From contig NC_064763.1 of assembly GCF_011397635.1 (NCBI RefSeq), forward strand, positions 26,239,437-26,303,436: a DNA stretch of 64,000 nt. Direction: 5' to 3'. The notes beneath the pieces were generated by a model. It saw nothing but the letters and a program-made list of their open reading frames with translations, was not told the origin of the DNA and did not search any database. Position numbers and translations under genes: made by a program. This DNA is from Epinephelus fuscoguttatus (taxonomy: Eukaryota > Chordata > Actinopteri > Perciformes > Serranidae). Shown here piece after piece: positions 25,316-40,016 of the stretch. Each line of letters opens with the position of its first letter. Positions within the stretch are counted from its first letter, which is position 1.

Positions 25316-28300
25316 GCATGTTATACTTCTTTGTCTTCCTAACCTTAACCAGTGATTCATTTCCACTGCATCCTTTGGCTAAACTTGACTCTCCTCCACT
25401 CATTTGTAGTACCAGGTGCTTTTCTCTGTTTTGTTTTCTACTGCAGATACTACCTGGTCAGTGTAGGCAGGACTCTTAGGTGACCTTCTTAGCAACACCA
25501 TGTGAAACTACCATGACATCATCTCAACACAGCGCAGTACACGTTACAGGGTTGTCTCCCCTGCAACAGTCTGGCGACATAAACTTTGTTTAGCTATGTG
25601 TGAGCAAACAGTTGCCTTATACATCCAGCTAACATGCGGTAGTATCAGCATTTGTTTAAAGTCGTATTTCTATCCATTTGAATTTAAGTCCAATATTTGA
25701 TCTCCTTGTTTGTTTGTTTTGGTCTCTACCCAATCTCAGAATGTATCCGCTTTCATATCATGACAATAAAGCCTCTGGGCATCAACGTCCAATATTTCAG
25801 GGCTTCCAGTGTAGCCAGTGGATATCTGGGTCAAGACTTCCTCTTTTGTGCGCTGGTCATTGTTTGCAGTTTTATTAGAAACTTCAGACAGGTGCATTTC
25901 GGTGATGTGTTCCACCTCTTTTATTCTCCACATGGACAGTTTACCTGCATGCAACCAAAGCCTGCTCAAACTTGATTGGTCAATGCTACACGGACGACGA
26001 ACAAACTACAAACCAAAACCAGAACTCTTCTGATACCAAAATCTTGTGTCATTGCCTACAGATTCTGCATACATATGCAAATATATGTTTATAGAGATTA
26101 GTCTCTACCAAGCGCTGCAAAAAATACAGTATTTGGGTTTTTAGCTCGCTAGCTTGCTCTTCAGTAGTTATGTGCTAACTTTGTCTCCTGTTCGGTGCTG
26201 GGCAGGTGGAGTACATTGAGTGTGCTGAACCTTTTGCAGTAAGAATGTCTACGTCTACTGTTTGACTTGTCACACCAAGGCAAGCACAGGTGTAACAGTT
26301 AGCATTGATTGCCCTGAGCTAAATGTAATGCAGACATTATTAAGGTAGTTGTGCAAAATGTCTACCTCAAGAAGAACTCTGATGAATAGATACAAAATGT
26401 GATAACGTCACAGATAAGATCATGATTATAGGAGGGTGATGAGGATCCATAATTATCCTGCCACATGCTCATGTTTAAGTTAGAAATTTGAGATTCATCA
26501 GTATGTTTTGGGTTGCTGAAAAAGCACTTAAATTTGATTATACTCAGTTTTATTTCCCTTTCATTTTTATTTCAACATACGTTATGTTGCTCCAAAGTTC
26601 ATATTGAGCTAATGGAATCCTAAGAACAGGAGCTGTTTGAGATTTGTGGAGATTTTCAGGATTACACTCCTAAAAGACTTACAAAAATTGAAGTGAGAAC
26701 AAAGTAGTGTTTTGACAGACTACAGCAAGGCAAAAACCTCGGATTATACTGTACATACTCTTATCACAACAAAAGCTCCACATCTGATGAAAAATGACTC
26801 CATTTGATGAGCCACAGTGCTGTTTGCTTGTGAAAGCTCTGGACATGACACAAAACTCAGTTGTTATCACTTTCTAATTCTGCTCTAATGTGCCTCACCA
26901 CAGAGCTGAAGCACTACCAGCCTTTATGAGTGGTTTAACATGAGTTTAGTTCTACATGAGTGGTTTAACCACTCTACTGTGACAGATATTTTCCACAGTT
27001 TTGAATGTCTGTTTAACATGCCCTTTGATTTCACACACACCAAAGCAATGCTTTGGATGATTATAAATTTCCATGCTGTAATACAGAATTATGTCTGGGC
27101 TCATGGAGAATAATGGGCTTACTCTAAGTTCAGCTGGATAAGAACTATGAGAACAAGTCTGCAGTGCCATGCAGTTTAAGGCTTGTAATGTTTTTAATCA
27201 AATTAATCATATGCTCCACAGAACTGCAAACGGCTTCAGTGAAATTTTCAAAGAATTTAAAATATTTGTTAGATGTTGAGACTTGGGCAGTAACAGCCAG
27301 CAAAAGGTCATGCCAGCAGAAGTGTTAAGAAGGGGGTGGATATGGCAAATATGCACTGTGCTTTTAAAATATGTTTTATCTCCTTATTGTGTTGTATTAA
27401 TAATCAATAATAATCATTTTTCTGTCTATGTCAGGCTGATAATATATAGTTTTGTTCTATTTTTAAGGTTATTCTGAGGGTACGAGAAATAAAGCAAAGG
27501 AGGAAATATATGATGCATCTGCTAGTTGGACTGCTCCGGCTCTTCCTACCAGCTCTTCTCAGCGTGCATTACTTTAGAAAAAACCAACACTATTCTCTGT
27601 ATGATTACAGAAACATTTGTGTTTTTTATAACACCTCGTTTCTAACATCACTGGTATTATCTAGAGTCCTGCTGCAACGCTGCAGCTTGCAAACAGCTGG
27701 CGGAAATCCGCCATCAGACAGAGGCGCAGGATTGGGTCGGCTGCTGGTGGTGTGAATGCAGATTAGTCTTACAGTTAGTACATAATGTCACAACCAATAA
27801 TCTCCATTAATCTCTGGCTTGAATTTATAAAATGGAATAAAGCTGCTTTTGGAGCAGCAAAACTATTTAGAACAGAATTTCACTATTTTCAGAGAGGACA
27901 CATAAATTCATGTCTGACGGGTTCGGTGGTAGAAATGCATTTGCTTTTCTCTTATGCTGTCTCTATTAAGCCATGTGATCATTTGGTATTTCTGTGCGAT
28001 TTCACAGCTACATCCACAACACAGTCGCCAGGAGAAAGCGTTGTTATTGTATGTTTCTGCAACCACAGACACGTTACATTTGCATGTTTTATATGTAGCG
28101 TAACAACATGTATATGAGCTGCCATCAGGAGGTGTGAGGGATGGTGGATGGTGCGACACCTCGACAAGATGGCTGCCAAGTGAAAGATCACTGTTCAAGA
28201 CCAGCAGCTAACAAAACTGCTTGTTGTTTAGCAAGACATCGGTGACTGTGGCACCAAAAGGGAGTGGTTTAAGCTATAACACATTTTTTGTGCCTAAACA

Positions 28301-31300
28301 TAACCACGTTAACCCTAGCGCTGTTGAAACATAAAGAAACGTAAAATTTCAACATATCTGCTATACATGAAATGTGCACATGTAACATATCCGTGGTTTG
28401 CAGAAACACACAATGCCAACATTGCAGACATACACCCGATCTGAATGAAGTATATGCTTTACATCAAAGTAATGAACAGTGGGCCTGTAGCTGGACAGCA
28501 GTCAGTGGCTCTTTTTATGTTCACTTTAAGAGATGACCTTGATATGACTATATGAACACTTTGATGAAGATGGGGGTCATGTAAACATCTTAAAGCAATT
28601 ATACCACCAGGATCTTAGTTATTTGTAAAATGATTATTATGGAGTTTAGATTCGTTATCGGATGGTTGTTTGGTCTTTTGATTCCTGCTGTGTGTTAGCC
28701 TTTCCATCACAGGTGTCACAAGTTGCATCGATTGCTAAATAACTTGAGGTGGATATGATATTTGTAGAGTGTCGGGAGCATCAAACTGTATTTACATCTA
28801 GCATGCAATCCTTAATGCTCATCATCAAATAAAATGTAGTCAAGGTTACAAATGAACTTGCAATCGGAATAAAATAACACTGTAATGATTGATGTTTTTG
28901 TAGTTGCAGAACTGAAATGACTGAATTCTTAACCCCTAATATAATTAGTTAATTTAACTATGTCCCTTTTGTATTACTGTAGGTTACTGTGACTGCCCAG
29001 CAGCAAGCAGTGGTAACAACTTTACTAGCTACAACTGTAATCTGAGACGACAAAGAATAATTTACAGTAAATTTCCTACTAAATAGAACAGCAGTCTAAA
29101 AAAAAGAAAGAAAAAAACATTACAGTATTTTGGCTTTAGCCTCTGTGACCACATCATACACTCTGCATCTCTGCTTCTCCAACAATTAGGACTCTGGATT
29201 TTTCAACCCACTGAAGAATGTTGCCTTCACCACAATGAGGCAGTATATGATCAGGATCAGGAAGCAGGAGAAACACCGAAAAGTTGAAAGGGATGAGTCC
29301 GCTGGGAATGTCACAGCAGTTGTTAGACTCCCTGCCCCTGCGGCTGGAGCTGTGTCAAAAAACACTCAAAAGCCCACAGTCACTGCGCAGCTTGTGAGAT
29401 ATGTACAGGATAACAACTGTGAAAGTCACTGCCATTTGGATTTTACTTTGTTCACAAAAGGAAGCCGTCTTTCTTTGCTGGTAATACTGTAGTCAGCTAG
29501 AAGCCAATGTGTTCTTTTGACTAAACTAACCGTAATGGTGTCCCTCAGGGAGAAGTCATCATGTACAGTGTTGGACTGAGGTCAGAAAGATGACCATTAA
29601 TAAATCTGAGGAGTCGTGTATATAAAAAACATACATAGCTGCCCCCAGAGCTGGATATTACCCCAAAAAATAAAGTAACTTTTAAATACAGCAGCACCTC
29701 ACAAACACAGTGTCCTGACACAGTTTCTCTACACTAAAAAATATAAGGAATGTGCCAATATTAAAATATCACTACAGGCGAATCACAAAAAATATAAGCA
29801 TAAGCCAGCTTGATGATACGGCCTATTCATTTTCCCATCTGATACCACTGTTTAATGTGTTTATATTGGCCCACCCTTTACGTCTTGTATCCTACCGCTT
29901 TGTGAAGGCAGTTTAAGTTTACCCTGCCTTTTGAATCATTCAGTAATTTGCAGCTATCTTGGGCTGCAATACTCTTCCTTCACAGGCTGCAGCCAGTGCA
30001 TGTAATTAAATATTTAAAACGTTTTTTTCTGCGCGCAGCATGAAAGGTTGTTGACAAAATTAACCCCTTAAAGTCACAAATAGTATCAGAATCAAACAAG
30101 GAAACAAGCGGCCAAAGTAAAGAAGAAAATACACGTCAATAATGAAACCTTAACATACACTGTGTACTGTACAGTGCATGAAGGTGTGCAGAATAGAAGC
30201 TGGCTCTGTCTTGTGCTATATTTAAGCATTTCTGCACCACGGATTTGTCATTTTGCAACCAGAAAAACAACAACGGATCCGAAAACAAATCAATCATTCA
30301 CCACCATTAATAAAACATTATTGTCCGTCTGTTTTGGCATGGAGTCTGGAATGTGGTATCCTCAGAAAATAGTTTTAGGCCCTAAATCTGTACCACATAT
30401 ACGTGGCCAACAGATTCACTAATACCTGTGTAGATAAAGCTGCCAACAGTTTCGTGCAGGGCCGTTAACCTGCTTTCATATGCGTTTGGCTTTGTTTACA
30501 TCTATCGGCAGCTCCATTATTAACCCTGTTTAGTCTGGTAATCCAGCTCTGGATCAATGCATGTAAATGGCATGACTCTGAAAAACCCAAGTAAGCTCAT
30601 TTTTCAGTGATCTGAAACCTTATTAAGCTGCTTTGCTCCCTCTGATATTAAACTGGTTACTGTGGCATGTAAAATCTTTTTCTCTACCCACTTCTGGTGC
30701 TTGTTATCTCTGCAAACTCACACAGACACAGGGTTAGACTCACAGTTGATGGATACTTTTTATGAACAGTATAATTGGCCGTAACACCAGGCTTGTTGTC
30801 AGGAGTGTCAAGATCACACAAATTACTTGGTGAGATCAACATTGTTTTGGCATGCTGTAGAAGGAACCTACTATTGCTCCGTCCAAGGAGGGAGGGTGAA
30901 GCTGGCGGGCATAAATTTTTGTGTTCCTTCTCTTGTAGATCTTTCTAGCTGTGGGCGTTGCACCACTGAAAACACATTCCATAATATTCCATAAACTGGT
31001 TTATAGATGTCAGTAGTGATCCTCAATCGCAGGGTATCAAAGGTTTGTGTAAACAGCTTAAGGTCTTCAATGTCAACCCCGGCTTTGGTTTATTTATAGT
31101 GCAATGCCACACAAAATTTGAAATAATATGTGCATTGTCTTGGTGCCAGTGTCAGTGGAGGACACGAGTTAAAACTTGAGCAATGTTGCATTTTTTGGTA
31201 TGGTACGTGTTTACATTTTTGACGTGCCTCTTTTTGCGTTGGGTCACAGATGCTTTCGTGAGTCTCATCGAAAGTGCATGTAAGTCAGTGCTGTTTAGAA

Positions 31301-34300
31301 TATGCATGTAGAACTGATGCATTACAGTAGTTTGTACATGAAACACACTCGTCACTTATTAATTTGTAGCTCTGGGTGCTTCTTCATTGCAGCGTCTCCT
31401 CACTGAGGTGTCAGGTAGATTCACAGGAAGCAGCATGACACTGAAGGACAGTGCAGGAGATAACCTTTCACTGCCGACTTATACTCTGGCATTCATTTAC
31501 CACAGGCCCCCCCCCCAGGCCACTGATTCACTGTAATCGTGCACCAGTTTCTGTGCCCTCTCCTGCTTTTCTCCGTAGATTTGAGCATGTTATGATACGT
31601 CATGATTTGGAAATGGCAGCAGTGTTTTTAGGTCATGGTATGGTAGTAAAGTTTGTTGTTCCACCACAGGAAACAGAGCATTTACTGAGACTGGCATGCC
31701 ACTTATTCTCTGTTACAAAACTATGTTTACCCACGTATTCTAACTTTACAACCTTTTTAAAAACACACATAAACTAAAACTTGAAAGGTAGCCTCCTTCA
31801 ATTCTGTCTGTCTGCATCAGGTTTAGCTTCAGAGGGTTTCATGAGTTATGCACGCAATTTAAGTACATTTCTTCCCAGGTCTGTGTAGACGCTTGCCAGT
31901 GCTTGGGTGTGTTATTCTCTGGGTAATTGTCTGAATTTCTGTAAAGTGCATTTGCTATAATTCAGTGTCGGCAAGCATATGCATGTTTTCCTGCGTCAGT
32001 TGTGAGATGGCTAGTTTGTCTACATTTGCGCAGTGATTCAAGCATAATCAGCGCCATGTAGTCCCGGAGAAAGTATCATACATCAGAGTGAGTCTTTGTC
32101 CAAAAGTGCAATATAACTGGCAGTTATAAATGTCCAGAGAAAGCTGACAGTGTCCATGACAGGAACTTCAACAAAACGATAGGGAACAAAAGGACCATGG
32201 GAAGGGCAACTGTGTTTGTGTGCAGCGTGCCGAAGTGTTGAAAAGAGGGGCTGCCGGCACTCCCGTTGGGCGCCTCCCGGTGTGTTTAAGGGACGTGTCC
32301 GGCCATGTTCACCCCACACACACAGCACATATCCTGAGAGAAGGTTTGTTTCCTCAGGTATGTTGTAGGTGTGGATTGATGTGTGTCTTAACATGAAAAG
32401 ACTTTAAACAGAATGGAATGGCTTGTTAGCAGTGTTTGGAAGTGGACCAGGAGAAAAATCATGTTTCCTTCACCGGTGAAGGGGTCTCCTGCTTTGAGCC
32501 AGAGGTTTGTTTCAGCCGAGTTGAGAGAAAACATGCATTCATGGCAGAGCCGGGATGAATTGCCTAATCCTGTGGTCCGTGATTGAATGTGTCCGTTTCG
32601 AATGTAACACAGAGGAGGAGCTGATAAAAGATTATGACACTGCTGACTCACAGAATAACTTGTAAACAACTCGACACACACATTCCTGAGTATTTACACT
32701 ATGTATGTGGATAGTCAGACACAACTCAACTCACCATCATCCCACTATGAGATGACCAAGCTACTTGACACCCACAGCTACTCATGCGTGCCGTCTGTGT
32801 TTCTAAAAACTGTGACGCCATCAAGTTGCAAATTTTGAAGCTTTTCCCGGAGAATGATTTGGGAAAGTTAGCAAAATCCCCACAGGGGTTTATCCATATT
32901 TATAAGGGACATTCTTAAACTTCACAAATAATACACCTGAATGGTGAAATTAACGTGCAAAGTACAAGGGACACAATATTGCTGCTAATTTAGACAATAT
33001 TAAGTTCTGATAATTAAAGATAAAAGCATGCGTGTCTGTCTGTGATTACTCCGGCATGTACATGTGCGGGGGTGTGTGTTTTGGTAGTAGGCTGTTACTC
33101 TATCCTTTACCCTTGCTTTCTTCTGACCTTCCACCAGTGCTTCTGCTCATTATTGTGTTGCTCTAATCTGGAGGGGACAGGACTGGGTGCAGAAGTGTAT
33201 TTATCTTCCTGCACAAATAGGACCTCTTTCCGTCTGGTCCCTGCTCAGCTTGTTGTTGAAAGATAGTGAGCAGCGTCGAGCAAGCTTCAGTATGCGTGTG
33301 TGTCTGTGTGTGTGTGGATGCGTGTGTGTGCACGGGTGAACTGAGATGTGTCCCAGCTGGCCCACAGACCAGCACACTAACCATCACCTCACTGCAGCAA
33401 ATGCAGACAAAAGAGGAATATATCTCCCTTGTGATATTGATACCCCTTAACTCCAGGGGTGTTTTACCCTAAATGAGAAGGCAACATTCCACACAGAGGT
33501 CCTGTTGTACTTGTAAAAGCCAGTAAGATCAGTGTTACAGAAAGTCCCTGTAGTGTGAGCCCTGTAGCCCCGTTAACGCTTTTCCTCCATCACATCTGTT
33601 GGGATGTGTACTTTTGCTATGCATTGTCTAGGCATGTTTCTTTTCATTCCCTTGTTGTCTCCATGACATTAGGCTTGCAAGCCGGCAGTTATCATACAGC
33701 GAATGGCCATGGGCCAGGAAACCACTGTAAGTAAGCCAGCATTACAAAACAACACAAAATGTACCATGAAAAATAATACAGAGGATGTCTTCTCTTTCTG
33801 TCCTGTCAAAACGCTGCAGTGCCAGTCTGGTGAAACTACTGGTCAACAGTTTGAGCTTGGTTTTTGCGGTCAGTGAGTTTACTCTGACCTCTGCTCCCCT
33901 GTCTGCAAACATGGTTTAGTAGTATATTACTACATGGCTTTTTGAGCAATAATTAATACTCTGTTGGCTAAAACTCAACTATTAGATTTTAGGCTAAAGC
34001 TCTCTTACTGCTCCTCCATCACTAAGCTGCTCATACTGGCGACTGGTGGCTTGCCTATTTAGAACAATTACAGCTTTAGCTAGCTTTGACCTCCTTCTTA
34101 GTACTGGGGTTGTCAGTCACTGGTGCGCTTGGCGCTGAATTTAACTGCTTCAAGAGGACTGGAGAGGGTTTTGTGGGCCTGTGCAGTCATCCTGTCGCTC
34201 CAAGATGACCCAACCACAGTCCTGGCTTCCTGTCAGCCATGTCTGGCTTGCCAGAGCTCAGTGTGAGGCCATCCTGGCACCGTCAGCCGGGGCCACTCTC

Positions 34301-36889
34301 TTGCCCACTTATCAAGCTCACTCAGTTTGAGACCGCCTTGATCTGGGCTTATGCCGCCAAAGCGTGATCTAAGCTTACACATGCGTAGTGGCCTGTTTTC
34401 CAGGAAAAGCCTACATTGGCGAAAAACAAACAAAGAGATAAGACGGACTGATGATAAGCGCGAGCTCAGCCATGAGAGGAGAAAGGAGAAATGCAAATGA
34501 TTTGACCAAGAGGCTGGTTTCACTCTGTGTGAAAACTCCTCACAGTGTCCTCATCGTGACATGTTTGTGCTGCTCTAAGAGCACATTCTGGAGATAAAGG
34601 ACAAGTGCAGAGCGCAAAAGGAATTTGATTTGATGCGAAGAATGCAAAGCAGAGAGCGGATGCACGCATGTTTTTGAAGGGGGACGGTTGCTGATAAGAG
34701 CACAACCTTCCCTTGTTTTCCCCCGTGTAAATTTACATTTCTGCAGTTTGAAGTCATCTTTAAACATGCATAAAACATTGATTGATAGACTGCTTTTCAG
34801 TAAAGTGACATTTATGATTGATTTATTTCAATCTGCAGTTTAAAACTTTACTGCTGTAGTCAAAGGTTTGCTCAAAGCAACATGTGAAGGCTGGGGAATC
34901 ATTTTCAATCTCTCCTGAGATTAAGATTGTGAATAATATGGCATCATCGTGTCCAAGTGTGCACGTACTGGCGACAAAAATGATAACATTCATGGCTATA
35001 CTGACCTTTTAAGACTCATGAGTTTCCTGGACTTATATTCACACATGATGTGCAATGACGACATGTTAGATGTATTAGTCAGTTGGGTTTCCAGTGAAAA
35101 AAATGAGTGCGCAATGGAAAAAAACACACAACAAGCCTGGTGTTATGCTGTGATTCAGATGTAGTGTCTTAAAAGACTCTTTCGTAAATGAAATACAGGG
35201 GAATGGTTTGTATTAGGTACACTGTGAGTGGAAAACAGGTCCATTTTGAACGCATCAGTAACCCACGTTCTTCTTTTATTTACATGTGGATGCACCTGTG
35301 TGTTTGCATGCGTATGCGTACGTGCGTGTTTGAGGGGCTATGTTTGTATTTGAGTGTGACAGTGTATACTTTGTCGGCCCGAGGACACTTAGATTGAGTG
35401 TGTGTTGTTCTCTCTGGTGAGAGCACACATATGTGTTTGCATGAAGACCTGGTTCTATGTGGGTGTGTGTTTGATAAACTGTGAGAGCATGTGGGAGACT
35501 GTTTGTCTATTCATCTGGGTGAGAGCAGGAGAGAAAGAGCAGAATGAGGAGGTGGAAGAGATCTGCTTCCAGCCTCTATCTTCAAGTCAATCTGCTCACA
35601 GTCACACAAACCTCTTTATCTCTCTCCCTTAGACAGGAGGGAGGGAGACAGGCAGAGAGAGACAGACAGAGAGGGAGAAAAATAAATACGTTAAAAAAAA
35701 AATACAGAGAGATTCAATCAAGCAGCCTTAAGAAGATGGAGCGGATTTTTGTTTAAGAGGATCATCAAAGTCATGCACAGACAGCATCTGTCATTAAAAA
35801 TATTTGTGCTATTTCTGTATCACCACAATGAGCTATTATTGTCCAATTGAGGAGCTCTTTGTTATCAGTGAAGAAAGATATATAGACAGTGAGGATGTCA
35901 CACATCAACTTTGATACACACTTTTTTTTATCAGCAAGTGGAGAATTATTTTACAGTGTTCGCTACTTTAGCCACAGTGGAAGTTGAGTGGCAATTGACA
36001 TCCTCTACAGCTTCGACTGTGTCCTCCTCACACACACACACACATACCATGCATACAGGGCACACACGAACTCTGTCTCCCTCTCACACTTCATCACATA
36101 ACCATGACTGATGAAAAGAGGCGTCAATTTTCAGTCATGAAACCGAAAAGCACACAATTGTGTCTCAGCGTGGGTGTGTCTGTCTGTCTGCCCGCGGAAC
36201 GAGCAGAAAGAGCAGAAAAAGGAGAAAAAATCAAATAAATCAACCTCTGCTTAATTGCAGGTCTGACACAAATGTATGGCTGTCATTTGCGGTGCAGCTC
36301 TGGCAGCCGTCCAGATAAGGAAGACGATCAGTAAGAGTTTGGAGTCACAGAGATCACATCTGGCTGCTTGTGTGTGTGTGTGTGCACGTGTGTGCGTGTG
36401 TGTGTGCGAGGCTGTCATGGTGGCTGGCCTGTTATTGCAGTATCATGCCCCATTGGCTGATGAGTTGCTATGCTCATCTCTTGTTCCTCTCAGCCCCAAT
36501 CAAACCTGTCACAATATGAGTCAGCGTGGCCATAAGTGGGAAACATGCCTCTTACCATTAGATCAATCAGTTATCTGACACATCAGTCAGATTTTATCCA
36601 GCGTGGGGCCACATCTGAAGCACAGAGAGGCCCTGGTGTTGTGATGTGCTCATGAAAGCTGGATAGTGACAGATGGAGGCTGGAATAGAGCTGGAGAACT
36701 GAACAAACTGAGAGGCTAAAGAGCTGAAATCTCATTTTCTCAGTGGCCTTGAGAGTGGAGCATGCTCAGTGCTGATGTTTGTCATCTCTCCCTCTCTGAG
36801 ATGCTACTGCAGTGCTTTCCCAGCAGGCTTGGCACAGGCTTACTCATGGACATCTCTCTTATGGAGCGATACAGTGGCCAGGCTGCAGC

Positions 36890-37130
36890 TGCTCAGTGGA
36901 TCCCTCTCTCTCTCTGTGTTTCTTTGTTTCGCTCTCTGTTTCTCGGCTTTGCTCCGTCTCTCTTCGCCGCTTTCCTGTGTTACCTTTTCTTTTTTATTTC
37001 CGCCTCTCTCGCTCTTCCTCCCATTGTATTTCTTGCACATTATCTCCCACTTTCTCGCTTGCATCCTTTCTTGTCTCCCTCTCCCTGTCTCTCATCCTCA
37101 CTCCGCCCTTCTACATCTCTCTCACATACT
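36890..37130 (+). repeat. CT-rich low-complexity tract
   Basis: About 240 nt dominated by CTCTCT and TTTCT words. All three plus frames are open here with Ser/Leu/Phe-rich products, which is typical of pyrimidine-rich DNA and not evidence of a gene. Confidence 0.75.
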
Positions 37131-39758
37131 CTAGTTGCTACCCTTAAGACTGTGGTTACCATGGTGACAGCTATGTGCTGCGGAAACGTCAAAGAGCTGA
37201 ATCCACCCAGGATCACTTCCTTGTTTTAACACTTAAAGTCTTTCTTGCTGTTTCCCTTTGATTTCTAAACACCTAGAACAGCCGTGCGTGATTTGAATTC
37301 ACCCATCCATTTTGTACGCTGTAAATGAGGCAGTGAATGTGATATTTGGTCTCCCCCTGTGATCCTGATCTCAGCTGTTGCTGAGCAGAGTCATTAGTAA
37401 CACTCAGATTTGGAATCTCTGTTGACCTTGGCACGACTGACCTTGAGAAAATAGCCCCTTCCTCGGGCCTCCAGATGTCACTGGCATTGATTTGTGTCGT
37501 GTCTGTCGTTAAGGGGGCTTCACCAGCACGCCCAGTGACATAAATCTTCAGCGTCTCCTCACATGCCTTCTCATCTTTTGCCTGTCATGCATACAGACAG
37601 CCTCTTGCACAGACACTCAGAGTGCATACATACAAATACATGTGGAAAGCAGCCAGACTGTGATCAACCAGATTATATTTATGTGTCGTACGCAATCTCC
37701 TTGGTCTGTACTCACGACAGATCCTGCTGCTTGATGAGCAAGGTTTTATTTCAATGATCAGGCAGCCACCTCAGTGCACGGTCAGCTGCAGAAGCAGATG
37801 CCTTGTTAAAAGGTGAATATCAGCAGGTGGGGCTTTTTTCCTGTCATCTGATGAATTATTTTCACTCCTAAATCTCTCTTTCACACTTTTACCTTCTGTC
37901 CTCCCCGTTCCTTCCCTCCTCTCTTTTTCCCGTCCTCTACATTTATCCTCTTTCGTCCCTGTTTGTCTTAGAGCTTGTGTCGTCCCCCCCCTCCCCCCAC
38001 TGCCCTTGCCTCACCTCTGAGAGTCAAGACTATAGACATGTGTTAAAAGCAGGCACTATACCCTACTTTAAGCCCCCCACCCCAACACCCATATACACTT
38101 TGTTGGCAAAAAAGCAGACAGATGTAAACAACACAACCTAATGGCTGTTTAAAGCCATTATGTCTAAAAAGATAAACTCTGGTGCCTGTGAAAGGGCAGG
38201 AGTGCTGTTGAGCGGTATCAATGTGATGATGTGCAGGTATGCTGTTGTTAGGAGGGAGCTGCTCAGCTCCATCATACAGGAAAGCTGTCTCCCCTTTTTT
38301 GGGGGGCAGCGAGGAGGGATTAGGAGGCAGGCAGAGATGGGGCCTGTGGAGCATTTATGAGCAGGGCATACAAAGGATCCATGTCAGAACATTTAGGGGT
38401 TGGCTCCATTTTTTTTTTTTTTTTTTGAATTTGCTTTTCAAGTGATGCTCCTCCCACACTGGCCCACTGTGCCCCTCCACCTCCAGACCCTGATCCAAGG
38501 ACGGCCCACGGCTGTTGAAAAACAGCAGATGCTTTCGAATCGACAAGGAAAAAAGAAAGATTTAGATGCACATGTCCATGACCATATTTGTGTCTGGGTG
38601 TGAAAACGGAGTTCATTTCTTGTTGTACTCCGCAAGCTCATAAAGCTCAACCTTGTCAGAGCTCTAAAACACAATCTCATGGAAAAAAAAAAAAAAAATC
38701 TAACCTAATTCTCTCACAGTGTGTATTCTACTATGACTCCATTTCCTTCCCCTTTCTTGTGTATGTGCATGCACTTTTTGCATATCCATGTTTTATGTAA
38801 CTCTGCCAGGTGGGATACAGTTGTGGCAAGTCGTGATTGTGAAACTCGTCCATTTTTGTATCCATACTGCTGCATGATGCAAATTCTAGAATTTGTTCGC
38901 AGTTCAGCAGCAGCTCAGCAAGTTTGCTAGAAACTTTGAGACAAGAGCTACATATTGATGTCCACACTAACCCCGAGGTTAACGTGCTCCCAATGCTCCT
39001 ACAGTACACCCTCATAACTCATGTCAGCTAATGTTACATTTCACTCATTTGCATCTTGTGTGGCTCTGTTGGAGACAATTGTGGGATCTTGAAGGAGCAG
39101 GTTGAGCAATGCTGTGATAGGCGGCACAGGCAATCTAAATCAACATCTCATCATCTTGAAAGTGGCGTTTCTTTTGTCCTGACGTCACAGATATTCGCAT
39201 TTCTGACACATACATAAACCGCACGCCCACCCACAGACACACGGGCCTGGGAACGAGTCTCATCTTGTTGAATTGTAGAGGAGGAAGTGAGTGTTGAGGT
39301 TGGGGGTAGGAGGCAGGGGCAGCTCTTTTCTCTGACACACCGTAGCCCCTGCCAGTCCTCAGTTACCTCTGCTGACAGATTAGATCATCAAGAACAACCA
39401 CTGGGAAGAGAGAGGAGAGGGGAGGAAAGAGCAATTCGTTTCTGAAGTAGGAAAAGCACTGTATTAGACCTGATTGGCATGTCAGACCTTGGCCTCGGTT
39501 TGACCCCTTTAGGTTTGTTGCCCACAGATGAGGTTTATGCTATTGAGTGCGCTGACCTGTTAAGACATGACCCTTCTGCTGCCCCCTTTTCAATCCCTGC
39601 TGCTGCCGCCTCCTCCCAAGAAACGTCAAGAGTCCTCTGAGGGCTGGACTGAGACAAACCCCGGGAGGGCCCCGCAGATGACTCATCTACAGATTTTTTT
39701 TAACATACCAGTTTCATTGAGAGGCACTCTGCTGTTATTTCGGGGGGTGTGTTGTTTT

Positions 39759-39760
<2 letters not shown>

Positions 39761-39790
<30 letters not shown>
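39761..39790 (+). repeat. (GT)15 microsatellite
   Basis: Fifteen uninterrupted GT units followed by TTGTGTGTGG. Potential Z-DNA and a likely polymorphic marker. Confidence 0.95.
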
Positions 39791-39793
<3 letters not shown>

Positions 39794-40016
39794 TGTGTGG
39801 GTGTTTTGCCACTTAGTTCAGTCAGCATGAAATTAGAAAACCTTACTTTGATATAGCATCCTAAAATAATACTGTGATCACCATGTAGTCACAGTTTGGG
39901 CTATGTCAAATGAAGATACACAGATTAGCTGCAGCGTTGTTTTTGTTGTTGTCGTTGTTGTTTTTGCATTAGACATTGTTTTACACAAATCTGAGTGACA
40001 TATCCTTTCCTATCAA

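Noticed and set aside
36762..37229. Three overlapping plus-strand frames of 111-155 codons
   Set aside because: All three frames are open because the DNA is CT-rich. The Ser/Leu/Phe composition reflects base bias.
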